The notes under the pieces are model-generated. The model did not search any database. It worked only from the letters and a program-made list of their open reading frames with translations, and was not told the origin of the DNA. A program made the translations under genes and the position numbers. 64,000 nt of DNA from Druceiella hillmani (Eukaryota; Arthropoda; Insecta; Lepidoptera; Hepialidae), in contig JAYKKI010000038.1 of assembly GCA_039881145.1 (NCBI GenBank), positions 2,553,001 to 2,617,000 on the forward strand, written 5' to 3'. This document shows positions 24,665-34,843 of the stretch, one piece after another (within the stretch, counting starts at the first letter, position 1; each line of letters starts with the position of its first letter).

Positions 24665-25226
24665 TATCTTAATGAAGTGTCAATCAATTTATTGCGAATG
24701 TATAATCGCTAAAGAGAACATAAAAGTTATTACGCTCCATTTTTCTCCATTTTGCTCCAGTCTTCCTTTCATTTCCCATCACTCCTTGCTTCCTGATCGT
24801 TAAACAGATGTTCATATTCGCGCCTAATTTGTTGTCATTATTTACGTTTATTTGTATCTTGTTCTTGGATATCCATAGACACAACTCATACTTTTGGACA
24901 ACGCAACATAAGATGTACTAAACCATGCATTTAATATTGTGTGCATTTTTGCGTGACGTCACAACATAAAAATCTATCTAGTTTTCTTACTATTAATTTT
25001 AGTACAGTAAAGCAAGTCTTCAAAAATGTGAGAGAGCGCAGTTTTCATCGAGATAAACAGAATACGGAAGTATTTGTGAAAAGAAATTAGAATTAGGTAC
25101 GTATTGGGAAAAAATAAAATTATAGTTAAAAAAGTTAATAACTAAAAAAACAGTTTTTGAGCAATGTAAACTAAAAAATAAAAATAGTTTTTGAATTTAA
25201 AGAGTTTGGTGAAGAGCAGAATGATG
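24665..25226. other. AT-rich spacer
   Basis: Nothing recognised beyond short open frames. Confidence 0.3.
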
Positions 25227-25453
25227 TCTCACAACTCGGTACTTAATACGCTTGAAATAAAAATAAAGTGATTGACAAAAAAATTAACTTTAATGTAAAA
25301 AAGCGTGGTTTGCTTACAGTTACGACAAATGATATCAAGCAACTCACATTTTTTTACATTTAATTTAATTTTTGTTAATAATTTTTTTCTTTTTTGTCAA
25401 TCACTTTATTTTGTTCACTCTATTTTAATCACTATTCTTACCAAGTTGTGATA
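25227..25453. mobile_element. Fold-back (MITE-like) element
   Basis: The two halves are inverted repeats over most of their length. Outer ends CACAACTCGGTA (25231-25242) and ACCAAGTTGTG (25440-25450) pair. Inner arms AAAATAAAGTGATTGACAAA (from 25260) and the complementary stretch TTTTTTGTCAATCACTTTAT (25390-25409) pair perfectly. Further in, ATGTAAAAAAG and TTTTTTTACAT, then TTTGCTT and AAGCAAC, pair. The whole could fold into one long imperfect hairpin of about 227 nt. It has no coding capacity. It could be a MITE or an inverted duplication, as no target duplication is evident. Confidence 0.75.
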
Positions 25454-27609
25454 TTTAATTCATATTGCTACAAAAGCAGGCTGTTTTAGCATTTTTAGAC
25501 TATAATTTTATTTTCCAAATTTTTAGTTGTGAACTTATTGTATTATCATCGGTTCTTGTTATGAGTGACAACATTTTAAATAATTTAGACATTCATACAT
25601 ATATACATACACACATAAAAGTGATATTAATATCAAGCATATTAATAGAATGTATCTGGTATATTGCGCTCAGATACTGAGGTTTGTAATATTTAAGAGG
25701 TTTATGGAGCGTCGTAAATCACGTTTCCGTTGAGAAAATAAAATTGAGAATCGAGAATTAACTTCATAGAAATAAATTTCTCACAAGAGAAGGATATTAA
25801 ATGGATTAATACTTACTAAGTAACTTAACATTACATTAGATGGTTAATATTTAAAAACCTTTAAACTATCGTCATCGTAGAACTCGCTGTGCTCAATTGG
25901 TGAAGCAATACGTAATATTATAACTCGCCGGTGCAAAAAGAAGTGTTATTGTATGTAACAATATGAGTTCCTTTATTCCCTCCTAGCCACGAAACTGTTA
26001 ACCGATTATAATAATTATGTAACATTTAAATCGGAGTATTGTCCCCAGTAATTATATTACATTACAATTTTTCTTATTCTTTTCTTTTCTTATTCTTATT
26101 GTAGCAGTCGCAGGTCACTATATTAGATTTAAACACATAACGTTCTATTGCAAGGACCACAACTGGTGTAAAAATTTAATTAAAATACGTTTGTACCAGT
26201 CTGCTATCAGACAAGGCGTTCAACGGTGAGTGCGATATTGTATTCACTTTAATCATTACTCATAAAATGACTACATTTTTGCCATCAAATAATGTTATTT
26301 TTCCAAAGTGAAGCCAGAAGCAAACGGTTTATACATAAGGCTCGTGATTTGTATTTAAGAGTCGTTATCATTAAATATGTTATAATACAGCGCAACGTTA
26401 GGCAGAAAAGTTTAAGTTTGAGTAGAAATTATTATGAATTAACCTCTGTAATGACTGACATTTTTTATAGTTACTATTAGTAATAATGTAGGTCGCGTAA
26501 ATTAACCGAACTGAATGATTTAATTTGTCCTTGAAACAGTCTGTGATTTAATTTTTACATATTAAATAAAAACGATTGATAAATGTGCTAATCTCATATG
26601 AGACTCAGCTTGCTTTTTAAACACAGATCTATAGGAGTGAATAATTGGAAAAATAAAGATGACGCGACATCTAAATATTTAAACAATATTTTTTTCTTAA
26701 TTAACAACAACTGTGCAGAAATTGACTAGTCATGTTCTTTATTATTTTGTACCTTTTGTTGCTAGCAAATCGAACTTAAGTTTTTGAAAACGCCTTACAC
26801 ACTTCGAGCACTGACAAGGAGGTCTAGAAGTAATAATATGACGATGGGTAGATTTTAACGATATTGAAATTATAAATGATTCCAACAGATATATTATTGT
26901 ACTAGTTAGTTATAGTTTTTTCTTAGTTATGGTTGGAGTGTTTGTAATAATTAGACTATATGAGTCTCTGCTAATATGATTAATCCTATAGTTTATTTTT
27001 GTTAGTTTATTACCTATTAACGCTGCAAGCACTAAATTTCAAAGTATATGCGTGCCAAATCACAACTGAATTTCGCACACGTACCGTTTGTACGATAGAG
27101 TGACAACTAGCTATGAAATACTTGCATCACAAAAAGAAAGTTTGAATTTTTATTACTCGTTTATGTACAAAGGGTTGAATTGATTTTGTGAAAACTGATA
27201 CAGACAGGATTTGAATTAAACCATACTTTTTAATCCTAGAATAGCTTAATTTCTGTAGGGTGAAGCTGTGCTTTTTTTCTAATTAATAAAAATTATGTAC
27301 TACGACATGTCAATAAACATTGCAAGATTTATATTAAATCCATTGCTTACTTGCCAAAAGATTTTATCGATAAATATTGAGGATAAACTTTTAAACATAC
27401 TGTTCCATGTGATACTAATAGAGTTTTATATATTGTTAGTAAAATAATTATATGACAAGGAATAGTTTCTATATCAGTTTTAATAATGTCCAGTGTGTTG
27501 AAAAATAATCTTCAAAACTGTAACGGTACTGAACTTGTTAAAGATGATCTAGAGATATGTATATTCTTATAATGTAATAAATCATAAAATACTTACCATA
27601 AACCCATTA
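25454..27609. other. AT-rich region without recognised genes
   Basis: Only short unrecognised frames. No structure was noted. Confidence 0.35.
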
Positions 27610-27780
27610 AGTACAAATTAAACTCATACTATGGGGGTTTCGTACATAGTTAGGCTCATATAAACATTTAAGTATACGCAGTATTTCTATTTAAATATTT
27701 ACAAATGTTAATCTTAAATTTTCATCATATAAATGTACAGCCTAGGAAATCTTCCTTAGATGTAAAATATTATGAATATC
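27610..27780 (+). repeat. Dispersed repeat C, copy 3
   Basis: Aligns with 11625-11800 and 15500-15670: AAACTCATACTATGGGGGTT, TCGTACATAGTTAGGC, AAACATTTAAGTATACGCAG and a TATTTCTATTTAAATATTTA block, in the same order and direction. Confidence 0.65.
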
Positions 27781-28329
27781 TCAAAAATACTTGGGTTATA
27801 CTACTTATAATTTTTCTACTATTTTATTGTTGTTTTTGTAAATGACTCGTGATTACGTAATAGAAATAAATTCTTTTAATTGAAATATGAAATATTATAA
27901 ACTCGTTCTTACTTTGCGCACAATCCACAAAAAAGGTTTGGAGGAGATCACAAAATATAAGCACGCCATGCAACCATAATGTGTGTCTATATTTGAATAC
28001 TCGACCTCGGTTATTCTGAATCAGCCCACCACAGCTTAAGTGGTTGGCTGCGAGAAATTGTTCGTGCAGCAACGAGTTTAAAAAATAATGCTGCGAAATA
28101 ATGCAATAGTATATTATGACCTACTTAGAGAACATATTCTAAATATAAGATATAATACCTTTCCCCTCCCCTCGTTTCTTCGGCACGTTTATGGGGAGTC
28201 GGGATTAAGAACGAGTATGCGAGAGATGCCGGTCGATTGCGTTAGCACGCGTTCGAAATTATCTATACATACGTCAGCACTTTTAAGCTTTCTGGAAGAT
28301 TGCGGGGAAAAGGTGAAGAAAAACAAATG
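27781..28329. other. Moderately GC-rich patch, nothing recognised
   Basis: 28040-28290 is richer in CG-containing words than its surroundings. Short frames on both strands resemble no known family. Confidence 0.3.
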
Positions 28330-29290
28330 TGTTATAATGTAAAACGTCAGTTTTCTCAGTAAATTGCGAATTGAGGCTTACAATGTTACGCTCATTAGCA
28401 CTCTGCTATTGGCGCTCGTGCCATGAAACCGACAGCAGAGCGCTTCTTTAATAGAACTCAGTGCTCGTTTTTTCGTTCCAATTCACACGCCAACGCAGCA
28501 TGGATGCAACAATATAATTCACATTGGCAACAAAACTGATGATAATTGAGACTATTTCTCTATCTACATTTTCTTACCCTGTCTGACTTTCTTAATCTGC
28601 TTCATCTTAATTTCCCTCTTCTTGCGTTTACATGTGGATTATACGTGTGTTGTAATTGGATAAAAGTTATGTGTTTTTTTTGTTATTTTGTAAACCGTGG
28701 TTATGAAAATCATTGTGTGAATAATGACAAAACTAATTTATCATATTTTTCGCAAAATATTTCTTACCGACCACATGTATCATTTAAATCAAATATTTTA
28801 TTTATTTCGTATTCGCTGTTTGGGGCATCACTAATTCATTTTATTGTACAGTTGTGGGTTCAATTGTGTACAAACTAAATTTGACATTTTTAGTTCACGA
28901 GGCTTACGGGATATCTTGTTGTAGTGAAAAGGTTTCTTTATATTACTTTAATTTGGTAAGAAAAGATTTTCTCGTCATATAGAGATACAGTCTGAAATAC
29001 AAGAAGTCCAATGAAACATCATAATTCCGTTGCCTTACCTACTCGTTGTTTACCTACTCGTTGGGTAGTTAACACAGGCTTATAAATTTTAAAGTTAAGC
29101 CTACATTTACAAAATTTCCGAGGTCGATCCTATCGATATTAACAAGTAAAGTAGATACGAATCTTGATTATGTACACCTCATCGAGTGAAACTAATCATC
29201 GGAAAGATCAATCTAAATAAAATTGACTTTCCATTTACCATTTTCCTCAAATTAACGAACAATATATTGATTAATTAGAACTTTGAAATA
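28330..29290 (+). repeat. Dispersed repeat A, copy 2
   Basis: Collinear with 230-1150 in the same orientation. See copy 1 for the shared blocks. This copy carries extra sequence around 28400-28480 and a short local duplication (CCTACTCGTTG) near 29040-29065. Confidence 0.6.
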
Positions 29291-29689
29291 AAGTAATTTT
29301 TATTAATTTGCATAAAACGTTTCAGGAAATATATATATAACTACTCTATTATTTAGACACCTTGAAAATTCAGTTCAATCTCAGAATCTACCTCTATATC
29401 TATTTGCCACCAAATATTTTTTTCTTACTATATCGAACTGAAATGTCCCAGTTGAGGTAAAATTCAGATGCGCGTTAGATTTATTATTTTATTAGTGAGC
29501 GCTGAAATTCATATTTCGATCGGTACATGAATTATTGCCGCTAATATGGCGGAAACCTGTTAACCGCACTATTCATTCCATTCCAATAGTTTAAATTGGT
29601 AGATCTGCGAAATCCATTTATATATTTCCATTATTTAAATTTATATAACCTAGAAATTTAATTATATTGTCATTAAGATCATTATCATC

Positions 29690-29860
29690 GCCGTGATCTG
29701 TTAGATTGATCACAATGCATTCGGGCTTTGTAGGCCCAGCGCACAGCGGAGATCCCGGTTCAATTCCTAGCCGCTCGTCGAGCAAGTAACAGAAAGTGCG
29801 CCATATGTATTAACTGTACACATTAAAGTACATAAATAAATAAATAACTAAACATTATAC
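29690..29860 (+). mobile_element. tRNA-derived SINE
   Basis: A tRNA-like head contains GGCTTTGTAGGCCCAGCGC and a B-box-like GGTTCAATTCC at about 29759-29769. An unrelated body follows, ending in a TAAATAAATAAATAA-type tail near 29836-29850. It cannot form a proper tRNA cloverleaf, which favours a SINE over a tRNA gene. Confidence 0.65.
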
Positions 29861-30361
29861 ATGTATTACATATATTGTGTAGATTATGGTTATCCAAAAC
29901 TATCATGATGTTACTGAAAAAACTTGATTATTAACCTACCTAAATGTGCAAAAATAAAAAGTAGAATATTGTCTGCTCTGTATTATACGTACTAATTATT
30001 ACGAAAGTATCTGTAACAAAAGGCAAAAATTTTTCATCGAAATGATGCTATAATTAACATCGAAACATCGCATCGGTTTCACAAATATCGTAACATCACA
30101 TCGGTTTACATTTATTCAATAGACACTGAGAAAAAAGACTTAAAAAATTGGTTTCGCATCAGAAGTTCAAAGAGTTTATTCACAATCAAAATAACAATAA
30201 GTTAATGATTAATATCATGTTATCCATGAATTTTGAACAACTCATTAGTATGTAAAGTTTATGTAAAGTGTAAGATTTTAAAAATAAAGTGTAAACTTGG
30301 TAAAAGTGGCAAAAATTCTAAAAGGACTTACAGAGCAATAGCTATATATTTTTGACAAATT
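29861..30361. other. AT-rich spacer
   Basis: Contains two close copies of a CATCGAAACATCG/CGTAACATCACATCGGTTT motif at about 30058-30105. Otherwise nothing is recognised. Confidence 0.35.
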
Positions 30362-30429
30362 ACTGTTATAATCACGATTAAATGAAACTACGTGATGTAG
30401 TATTATTTCTACTATCTTTAATTTCTTTA

Positions 30430-30470
30430 CCACGACCTAGGTTTCGTTGTATTACAACATCTTCAGGTGG
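30430..30470 (-). ncRNA. Hammerhead ribozyme (type I), intact core
   Basis: Read on the minus strand: stem I CCAC pairs with GTGG at the other end, core CTGAAGA, stem II GTTGT-AAT-ACAAC, GAA, then stem III ACC-TA-GGT and the cleavage-site C. All strictly conserved core positions (CUGANGA, GAA, UH) are met. One unpaired U lies between CTGAAGA and stem II. Hammerheads in PLE pseudo-LTRs are established, and their short stem III fits this fold. Self-cleavage of this copy is inferred, not shown. Confidence 0.85.
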
Positions 30471-30498
30471 GATATAAGCAAAGATATTTGCTTATAAC

Positions 30499-30539
30499 CC
30501 ACCTGAAGATGTTGCAATACAACGAAACCTAGGTCGTGG
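30499..30539 (+). ncRNA. Hammerhead ribozyme (type I), intact core
   Basis: Plus-strand mate of the 30430-30470 motif. It has stem I CCAC (30499-30502) and GTGG (30536-30539), CTGAAGA from 30503, and stem II GTTGC/ACAAC with four pairs and one C-A mismatch. GAA, stem III ACC-TA-GGT and the cleavage C at 30535 follow. Because it is an inverted copy of its neighbour, a read-through transcript would form a long duplex that competes with the ribozyme fold. Confidence 0.85.
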
Positions 30540-31839
30540 TAAAGAAATTAAAGATAGTAGAAATAATACTACATCACGTAGTTTCATTTAATTGTGAATA
30601 ATGAATTTCTACAAAATTAACGCCAAATATATTCAATACTGTTATAATGTTGAGAGAAGTCTCACAGAGATAACCAGGGCTCGTCTGGAGTCAGTGTTGG
30701 AATTGACAGTATACCAATGAATTGACAGTATGTGATTGGCCATTATGTACATAGGCGAAATATGAGAAAAGAAACGAATATCACCAATACTATAAACGAT
30801 TAAAAACTTTACAACTTAATTCTAAGAGTTTTGCAAGATATGACACATGCACACTTTTTGGAAGCAAGAAATGTTATAGCCAAATGAAGTTCACTTACTA
30901 CTGCATCGTTGCTATTATATCGTAACAAATTTGGTGACTAACCTTAATAGAGATAGCAATAATATCAAAGATTTACCCACTTATGTTTTGAATTACATAT
31001 GCTATCATAATAAAGTACCTGCCTACCGAATAAGAGTAATTAATTTAAATAATAGAATATTTGCAATAGAACGAAAAGGTTTAAAAAGTGTAAAAATGGC
31101 TGTTAACAAAAATAGGAATAGCAATAGCATTTATTCAGTACGTATGATACAGTGAATCTAAAATTCAATATTACGTACAACCCAGGACTCGAGAAACAGG
31201 AGCTAGTATTTAAATTAAAGCATCGATTTATCGTAACATTACAAGTACGAAATTTGGTTAGTTCATTTATTACCTAATAAACATAGAGCCAAGTAACGAG
31301 TCGCTCACTAGAGACGTGCGCATATTTTACGCGTCGGAGTAACACACAATTTCTCTTTGGCTGTTTATTACTAAATACATCCAAATGGCTAGATAGATTG
31401 TCACGAATCTTGCTGTGACATATTCATGATTCAAATAAACACGTAGGCTACTTTCACATGGAGAAATTGAAGCGCCGTAGAATGAAACTCGTTTTTATTC
31501 GATAAGAAAACAAGTTAATGGATGTCGGAACATCTAATTTAAATCCATTACTTACGCGTTCGGAGAGCACAAAACTGTCTTGTTTTTGTAGAACACTGCA
31601 AAGTGTTTAATTGTTATTTAAAGGAAGATTTTGTATTATCATTGAATTAGATACAAATCAAGTCGCCGTATAATAAAAAAGCGCAGTTACGCATGACAAA
31701 TTCGCGTGCAAAATCTATTCGTTTCAATCTACTCACTGTATTCATTGTACAGGATAGTATACCTAATTAAATATTGAGCATACATTATACATGAATACAA
31801 AAGGAATACGTTATATAAATATGATAATGAATATCATAC

Positions 31840-31990
31840 TTTTTTACAGAATGCAAATGCCAATTTAAATAATGAAGATATTTAAATTATGGATAAATAC
31901 AATTGAAAGTTAAATATACTCTTTTCCCATTAATCCATGTACTTACTCTGTGACAGAATTCAAATCAAATAAACATAATTTTGATGATCG
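31840..31990 (+). repeat. Local duplication, copy 1
   Basis: Shares ACAGAATGCAAATGCCAATT-like, TTTAAATAATGAAGAT and TCCATGTACTTACTCTGTGA blocks, plus a CAAATCAAATAAACATAATT block, with 32745-32880. This copy has extra bases between the blocks. Confidence 0.75.
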
Positions 31991-32744
31991 CTTTTAAAAT
32001 TATCTTAAGATTTTCCTCGAATATTTATTACTACTTTGTGCAAAAAGCATGTTCTTATTAAAAATTGTGAACCTTTTGAAATAAACCGTATTATATGAGA
32101 AGCATTTTCAATTTAATGCTTTCTGGAGCTCTATTTTAGACATTCTCCTCTAATAACATCCGATCCTTCATTTTTCTCATTTTATATCTCTTTTCGTCTT
32201 AGAAAACCACAGAAATAATTCGTCCCATATTTATCGATAAATCCAGTGTATTCCATGTATATGCTTACATAAATATATGTCTTCTAATAATTCTTTCATT
32301 GCGTGGAGATCTGTGAATTCATTCATAGTAAAAACTCCTCGTAATTCATTTTCACAGTGTTTAATATTTTCTTATACCATACATATATATTTACTGATCA
32401 CTTAACATGACATATGTTACACGCGTTATATTTAATAAGGTTTCAACAGTGAAAGTTCTAAACATTCGAATAAACAACAATTTAGGAGAGTAACAATATT
32501 ATAAATCTTAAACACACTTGACATGACAAATGTTACATTCAACAGTGAAAACTCATGGATAATAAGTTATAATCACGAAACCTAATTAATATTTACTTAT
32601 GAAATTGCGAACTTCCTTACTAGCCGCTTTATTATGAATTTCAATTAAAAAGATAATTCACTACAGAAGCATTTACTTTAAGCAACTTAAATAATTAATA
32701 ACGTTTGGAATAAATAGAGCAAAAATAAGGATTATTTGAAACAC

Positions 32745-32880
32745 TTTTTTATAGAATGCAAATACAAATTTAAATAATGAAGATTAAACATACTCTTGTT
32801 CCTTCAATCCATGTACTTACTCTGTGACAGAATTCAAATCAAATAAACGTAATTTTGATGCACCCTTTTAAAATTATGTT
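32745..32880 (+). repeat. Local duplication, copy 2
   Basis: Direct-orientation counterpart of 31840-31990, about 0.9 kb downstream, with the intermediate part shortened. Confidence 0.75.
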
Positions 32881-33004
32881 AAGATTTTCCTCGTTGCTGT
32901 TTCACTATTCTTTTATATGGGTTCCTTTATTAATACTCCTAATTTTGAAACGAAAGGATCCACATGTATTATTTGAGGCAAACCTTCTAAAAAAAAATAT
33001 TGGC

Positions 33005-33117
33005 CACAATTAAATGAAACTACGTGATGTAGTATTATTTCTACTTTCTTTAATTTCTTTATCACGATCTAGGTTTCGTTGTATTACAACATCTTCAGGT
33101 GGGATATTAGCAAAGAT
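33005..33117 (-). mobile_element. PLE terminal unit, short-end form
   Basis: Begins at the family's short end CACAATTAAATG and ends near GATATTAGCAAAG, minus orientation. No convincing target duplication was found, so one side may be lost. Confidence 0.75.
33062..33102 (-). ncRNA. Degenerate hammerhead ribozyme motif
   Basis: CTGAAGA, stem II and GAAA are retained. Stem III reads ACC/GAT and stem I CCAC/GTGA, each with one lost pair. Probably weakened or inactive. Confidence 0.7.
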
Positions 33118-33239
33118 TCAATTTGATATTTTACGTATGACAAAAATACATTCTTTATGACAATCCAAAGTATTCAATACAATGATTGCCTAAAGATAAA
33201 TTGCCAAAACCCATTCTAAATAAAAAAAACCTAATGTTG

Positions 33240-33784
33240 TTTATTTGACGTTTCAGAGCTCAAGCTATCGACTTCAGCTTCCTGCAACTTGGTTCATCGA
33301 TGACAATGGATGTCTATTATAATCAATTAAACGACGCGGTTAGTGAGCTTACCACTAAACAGCTGAGATTAGTGAATAAGGCAGGCCATTTTTTTGCAGG
33401 ACAATACTCGACCACATGTCGTACAAACAATGTTCCTCAAACTACAGAAGCTGGACTTGGAATCTCTCTGTCAACCACCGTATTTTTCGCACCTTGCTGA
33501 CTATCTATATTATTACAACTGACTTTGCCAGGCTTAGGATTACTCCACGCAAGAAAAAATATTTGATTCTCAACAAGCTATAGAAAATTCCTTTCGCCAT
33601 TTTATCACCACTAGCTGTCCAAGCTTCTTCGCCGTTGGCATTAAAAAACCACCATTAAGATAAAAAAAACCGTGTGAATATTTTAGTCGCATACTTTGAT
33701 CACTTGTACCAATTCTTCCTTCATATATAATAAATCAAACTTTCAATTCAATATCGGACGTTTCATACTTAATGACCAATATTT
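33240..33784 (+). pseudogene. Mariner (irritans-like) C-terminal relic with 3' TIR
   Basis: Coding remnants include MTMDVYYNQLNDAVSEL (33300 onward, open to 33497). A frameshifted LQDNTRPHVVQTMFLKLQ (second catalytic Asp) and CQPPYFSHLADYLYY follow, the latter replacing the usual PPYSPDLAPSDYH. Then come SQQAIENSFRHF and FFAVGIKKP. The relic ends with TTTCATACTTAATGACCAAT at about 33762-33781, the inverse of a mariner terminal repeat of ATTGGTCATTAAGTATGAAA type. The 5' half is missing. Confidence 0.85.
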
Positions 33785-34309
33785 GTGAAATAACTAAAAT
33801 AAATAATTGAAACCATGCAATCTCAGAGAGGGGTCCCAAATTATTAAGCTCATTGAGGTCATATTCATGATAATTAAGTCGATTCCAAAGAAATTAAGTC
33901 GGTGTCCAAGGACCAATTTAGACTTGCTCAATTTATTTTTCTTTCTTGACTACTTATTACTTGAAAGAGGATTGAACGTGTTTCTAATATTTATCTATAT
34001 TTATAATTGTATTGATATCTATATTGGTGAAGCTTTTGTCATATTTACATAGGATTACTTGAATCGATTTATTGTTGATTTATTTTCTTTCAATATATTA
34101 ATAAACTGACTTTCTCAGATTGTTCTATGCCTTCATTTTTAACTTGATTATTTTAATACGTTTAAATAGACCAAGTGTTAAAATTGAATAAAAAATGTAG
34201 ATACAATTATCAAGGTACATAAGAATATGTTTCAAATAAATATAAATGACCTCATTTCGCCATAGAACGCAACACTTTCACATAGCTTAATGTGGTGCTT
34301 AATTAGTCA
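33785..34309. other. AT-rich spacer
   Basis: Short frames only. Nothing recognised. Confidence 0.3.
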
Positions 34310-34450
34310 CTCTTTCAGGGTTCCATGCCTAAAATAAAACCCTTACGGTGTTATTTCTGTGTCTGTCTTTATCACGTCTGTTTTCCTCAAAACCCACTAT
34401 AGGCATCGACTTGAAATTTGGCAGAGTTCTTGTCCACAAAATTTGCTTAT
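34310..34450 (+). repeat. Interspersed repeat with GGTTCCAT...CTGTCTTT motif
   Basis: Contains GGGTTCCATGCCTAAAATAA, CCCTTACGG, TGTGTCTGTCTTTATCACGT and GCATCGACTTGAAATTTGGC. This resembles the arthropod repeat that reads as 'GGAACCCTACGG ... TCTGTCTGTC ... GAAATTTGG'. A relative lies at 53463-53560. Class uncertain. Confidence 0.5.
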
Positions 34451-34671
34451 TAAAATAGTGTCCAAGATAAGTTGTAATTTAAAGATGATGCAACAAGGAC
34501 AAGTGGTCAAGTTATTTCAAGAAGGTCAAGTAGTCAAGGTATGGAAATATTTTATTTATACGACCCAAAACTATTTTTTTTATTTTAAGCCGTATAATTT
34601 TTGATTTATGAAAAAAAATTCTCATGAAAAAAAAATCTCGCCATACCTCTGAAGTTTGTTAGCGGAAAAGT

Positions 34672-34728
34672 CAGAAATAATTCACACTGATTGAATATAT
34701 CATATTTAATCAGTGTGAATTATTTCTG
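34672..34728. repeat. Perfect 21 bp hairpin
   Basis: CAGAAATAATTCACACTGATT (34672-34692) and its exact reverse complement at 34708-34728 surround a 15-base loop. It lies directly upstream of a second, longer hairpin. Confidence 0.95.
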
Positions 34729-34742
34729 GCATATGACAATGG

Positions 34743-34843
34743 TGAAAACCATAAATGTCTAGAACCTTTTCTCATTTTTCTCCCTTTACATGACATGTAA
34801 AAGGGGAAAAATGAGAAAAGGTTCTAGACATTTATGGTTTTCA
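34743..34843. repeat. 50 bp hairpin with 1-base loop
   Basis: Arms at 34743-34792 and 34794-34843 match at 48 of 50 positions, beginning TGAAAACCATAAATGTCTAG and meeting at TTTACATGACATGTAAA. The near-zero loop and high identity indicate a recent fold-back duplication or a cruciform-forming element. Confidence 0.95.

Larger units (their letters stand above)
30373..30637. mobile_element. Head-to-head PLE terminal-unit pair with 11 bp target duplication
   Basis: Two hammerhead-bearing units face each other. The left (30373 to about 30480) is inverted and starts at the short end CACGATTAAATG. The right (about 30481-30637) is direct and runs to the long end, finishing GCCAAATATATTCAAT. The pair is flanked by perfect 11 bp duplications ACTGTTATAAT at 30362-30372 and 30638-30648. 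It therefore inserted as one 265 bp unit. It has no coding capacity and must have been mobilised in trans, presumably by a PLE reverse transcriptase/endonuclease. Confidence 0.9.
30649..33004. other. AT-rich region without recognised genes
   Basis: A 74-codon frame at 30931-31155 is Asn/Ile/Lys-rich and unrecognised. Two stretches, about 31830-31980 and 32735-32880, share blocks such as TTTAAATAATGAAGAT, TCCATGTACTTACTCTGTGA and CAGAATTCAAATCAAATAAA in the same order, so a local segment of about 150 bp is duplicated here. Confidence 0.5.

Noticed and set aside
28546..28878. 110-codon plus-strand open frame
   Set aside because: It lies inside dispersed repeat A and is not conserved in the other copy.
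29690..29860. Possible tRNA gene
   Set aside because: A B-box-like sequence is present, but the acceptor and anticodon arms do not form a cloverleaf. A non-tRNA body and simple tail follow, so it is called a SINE.
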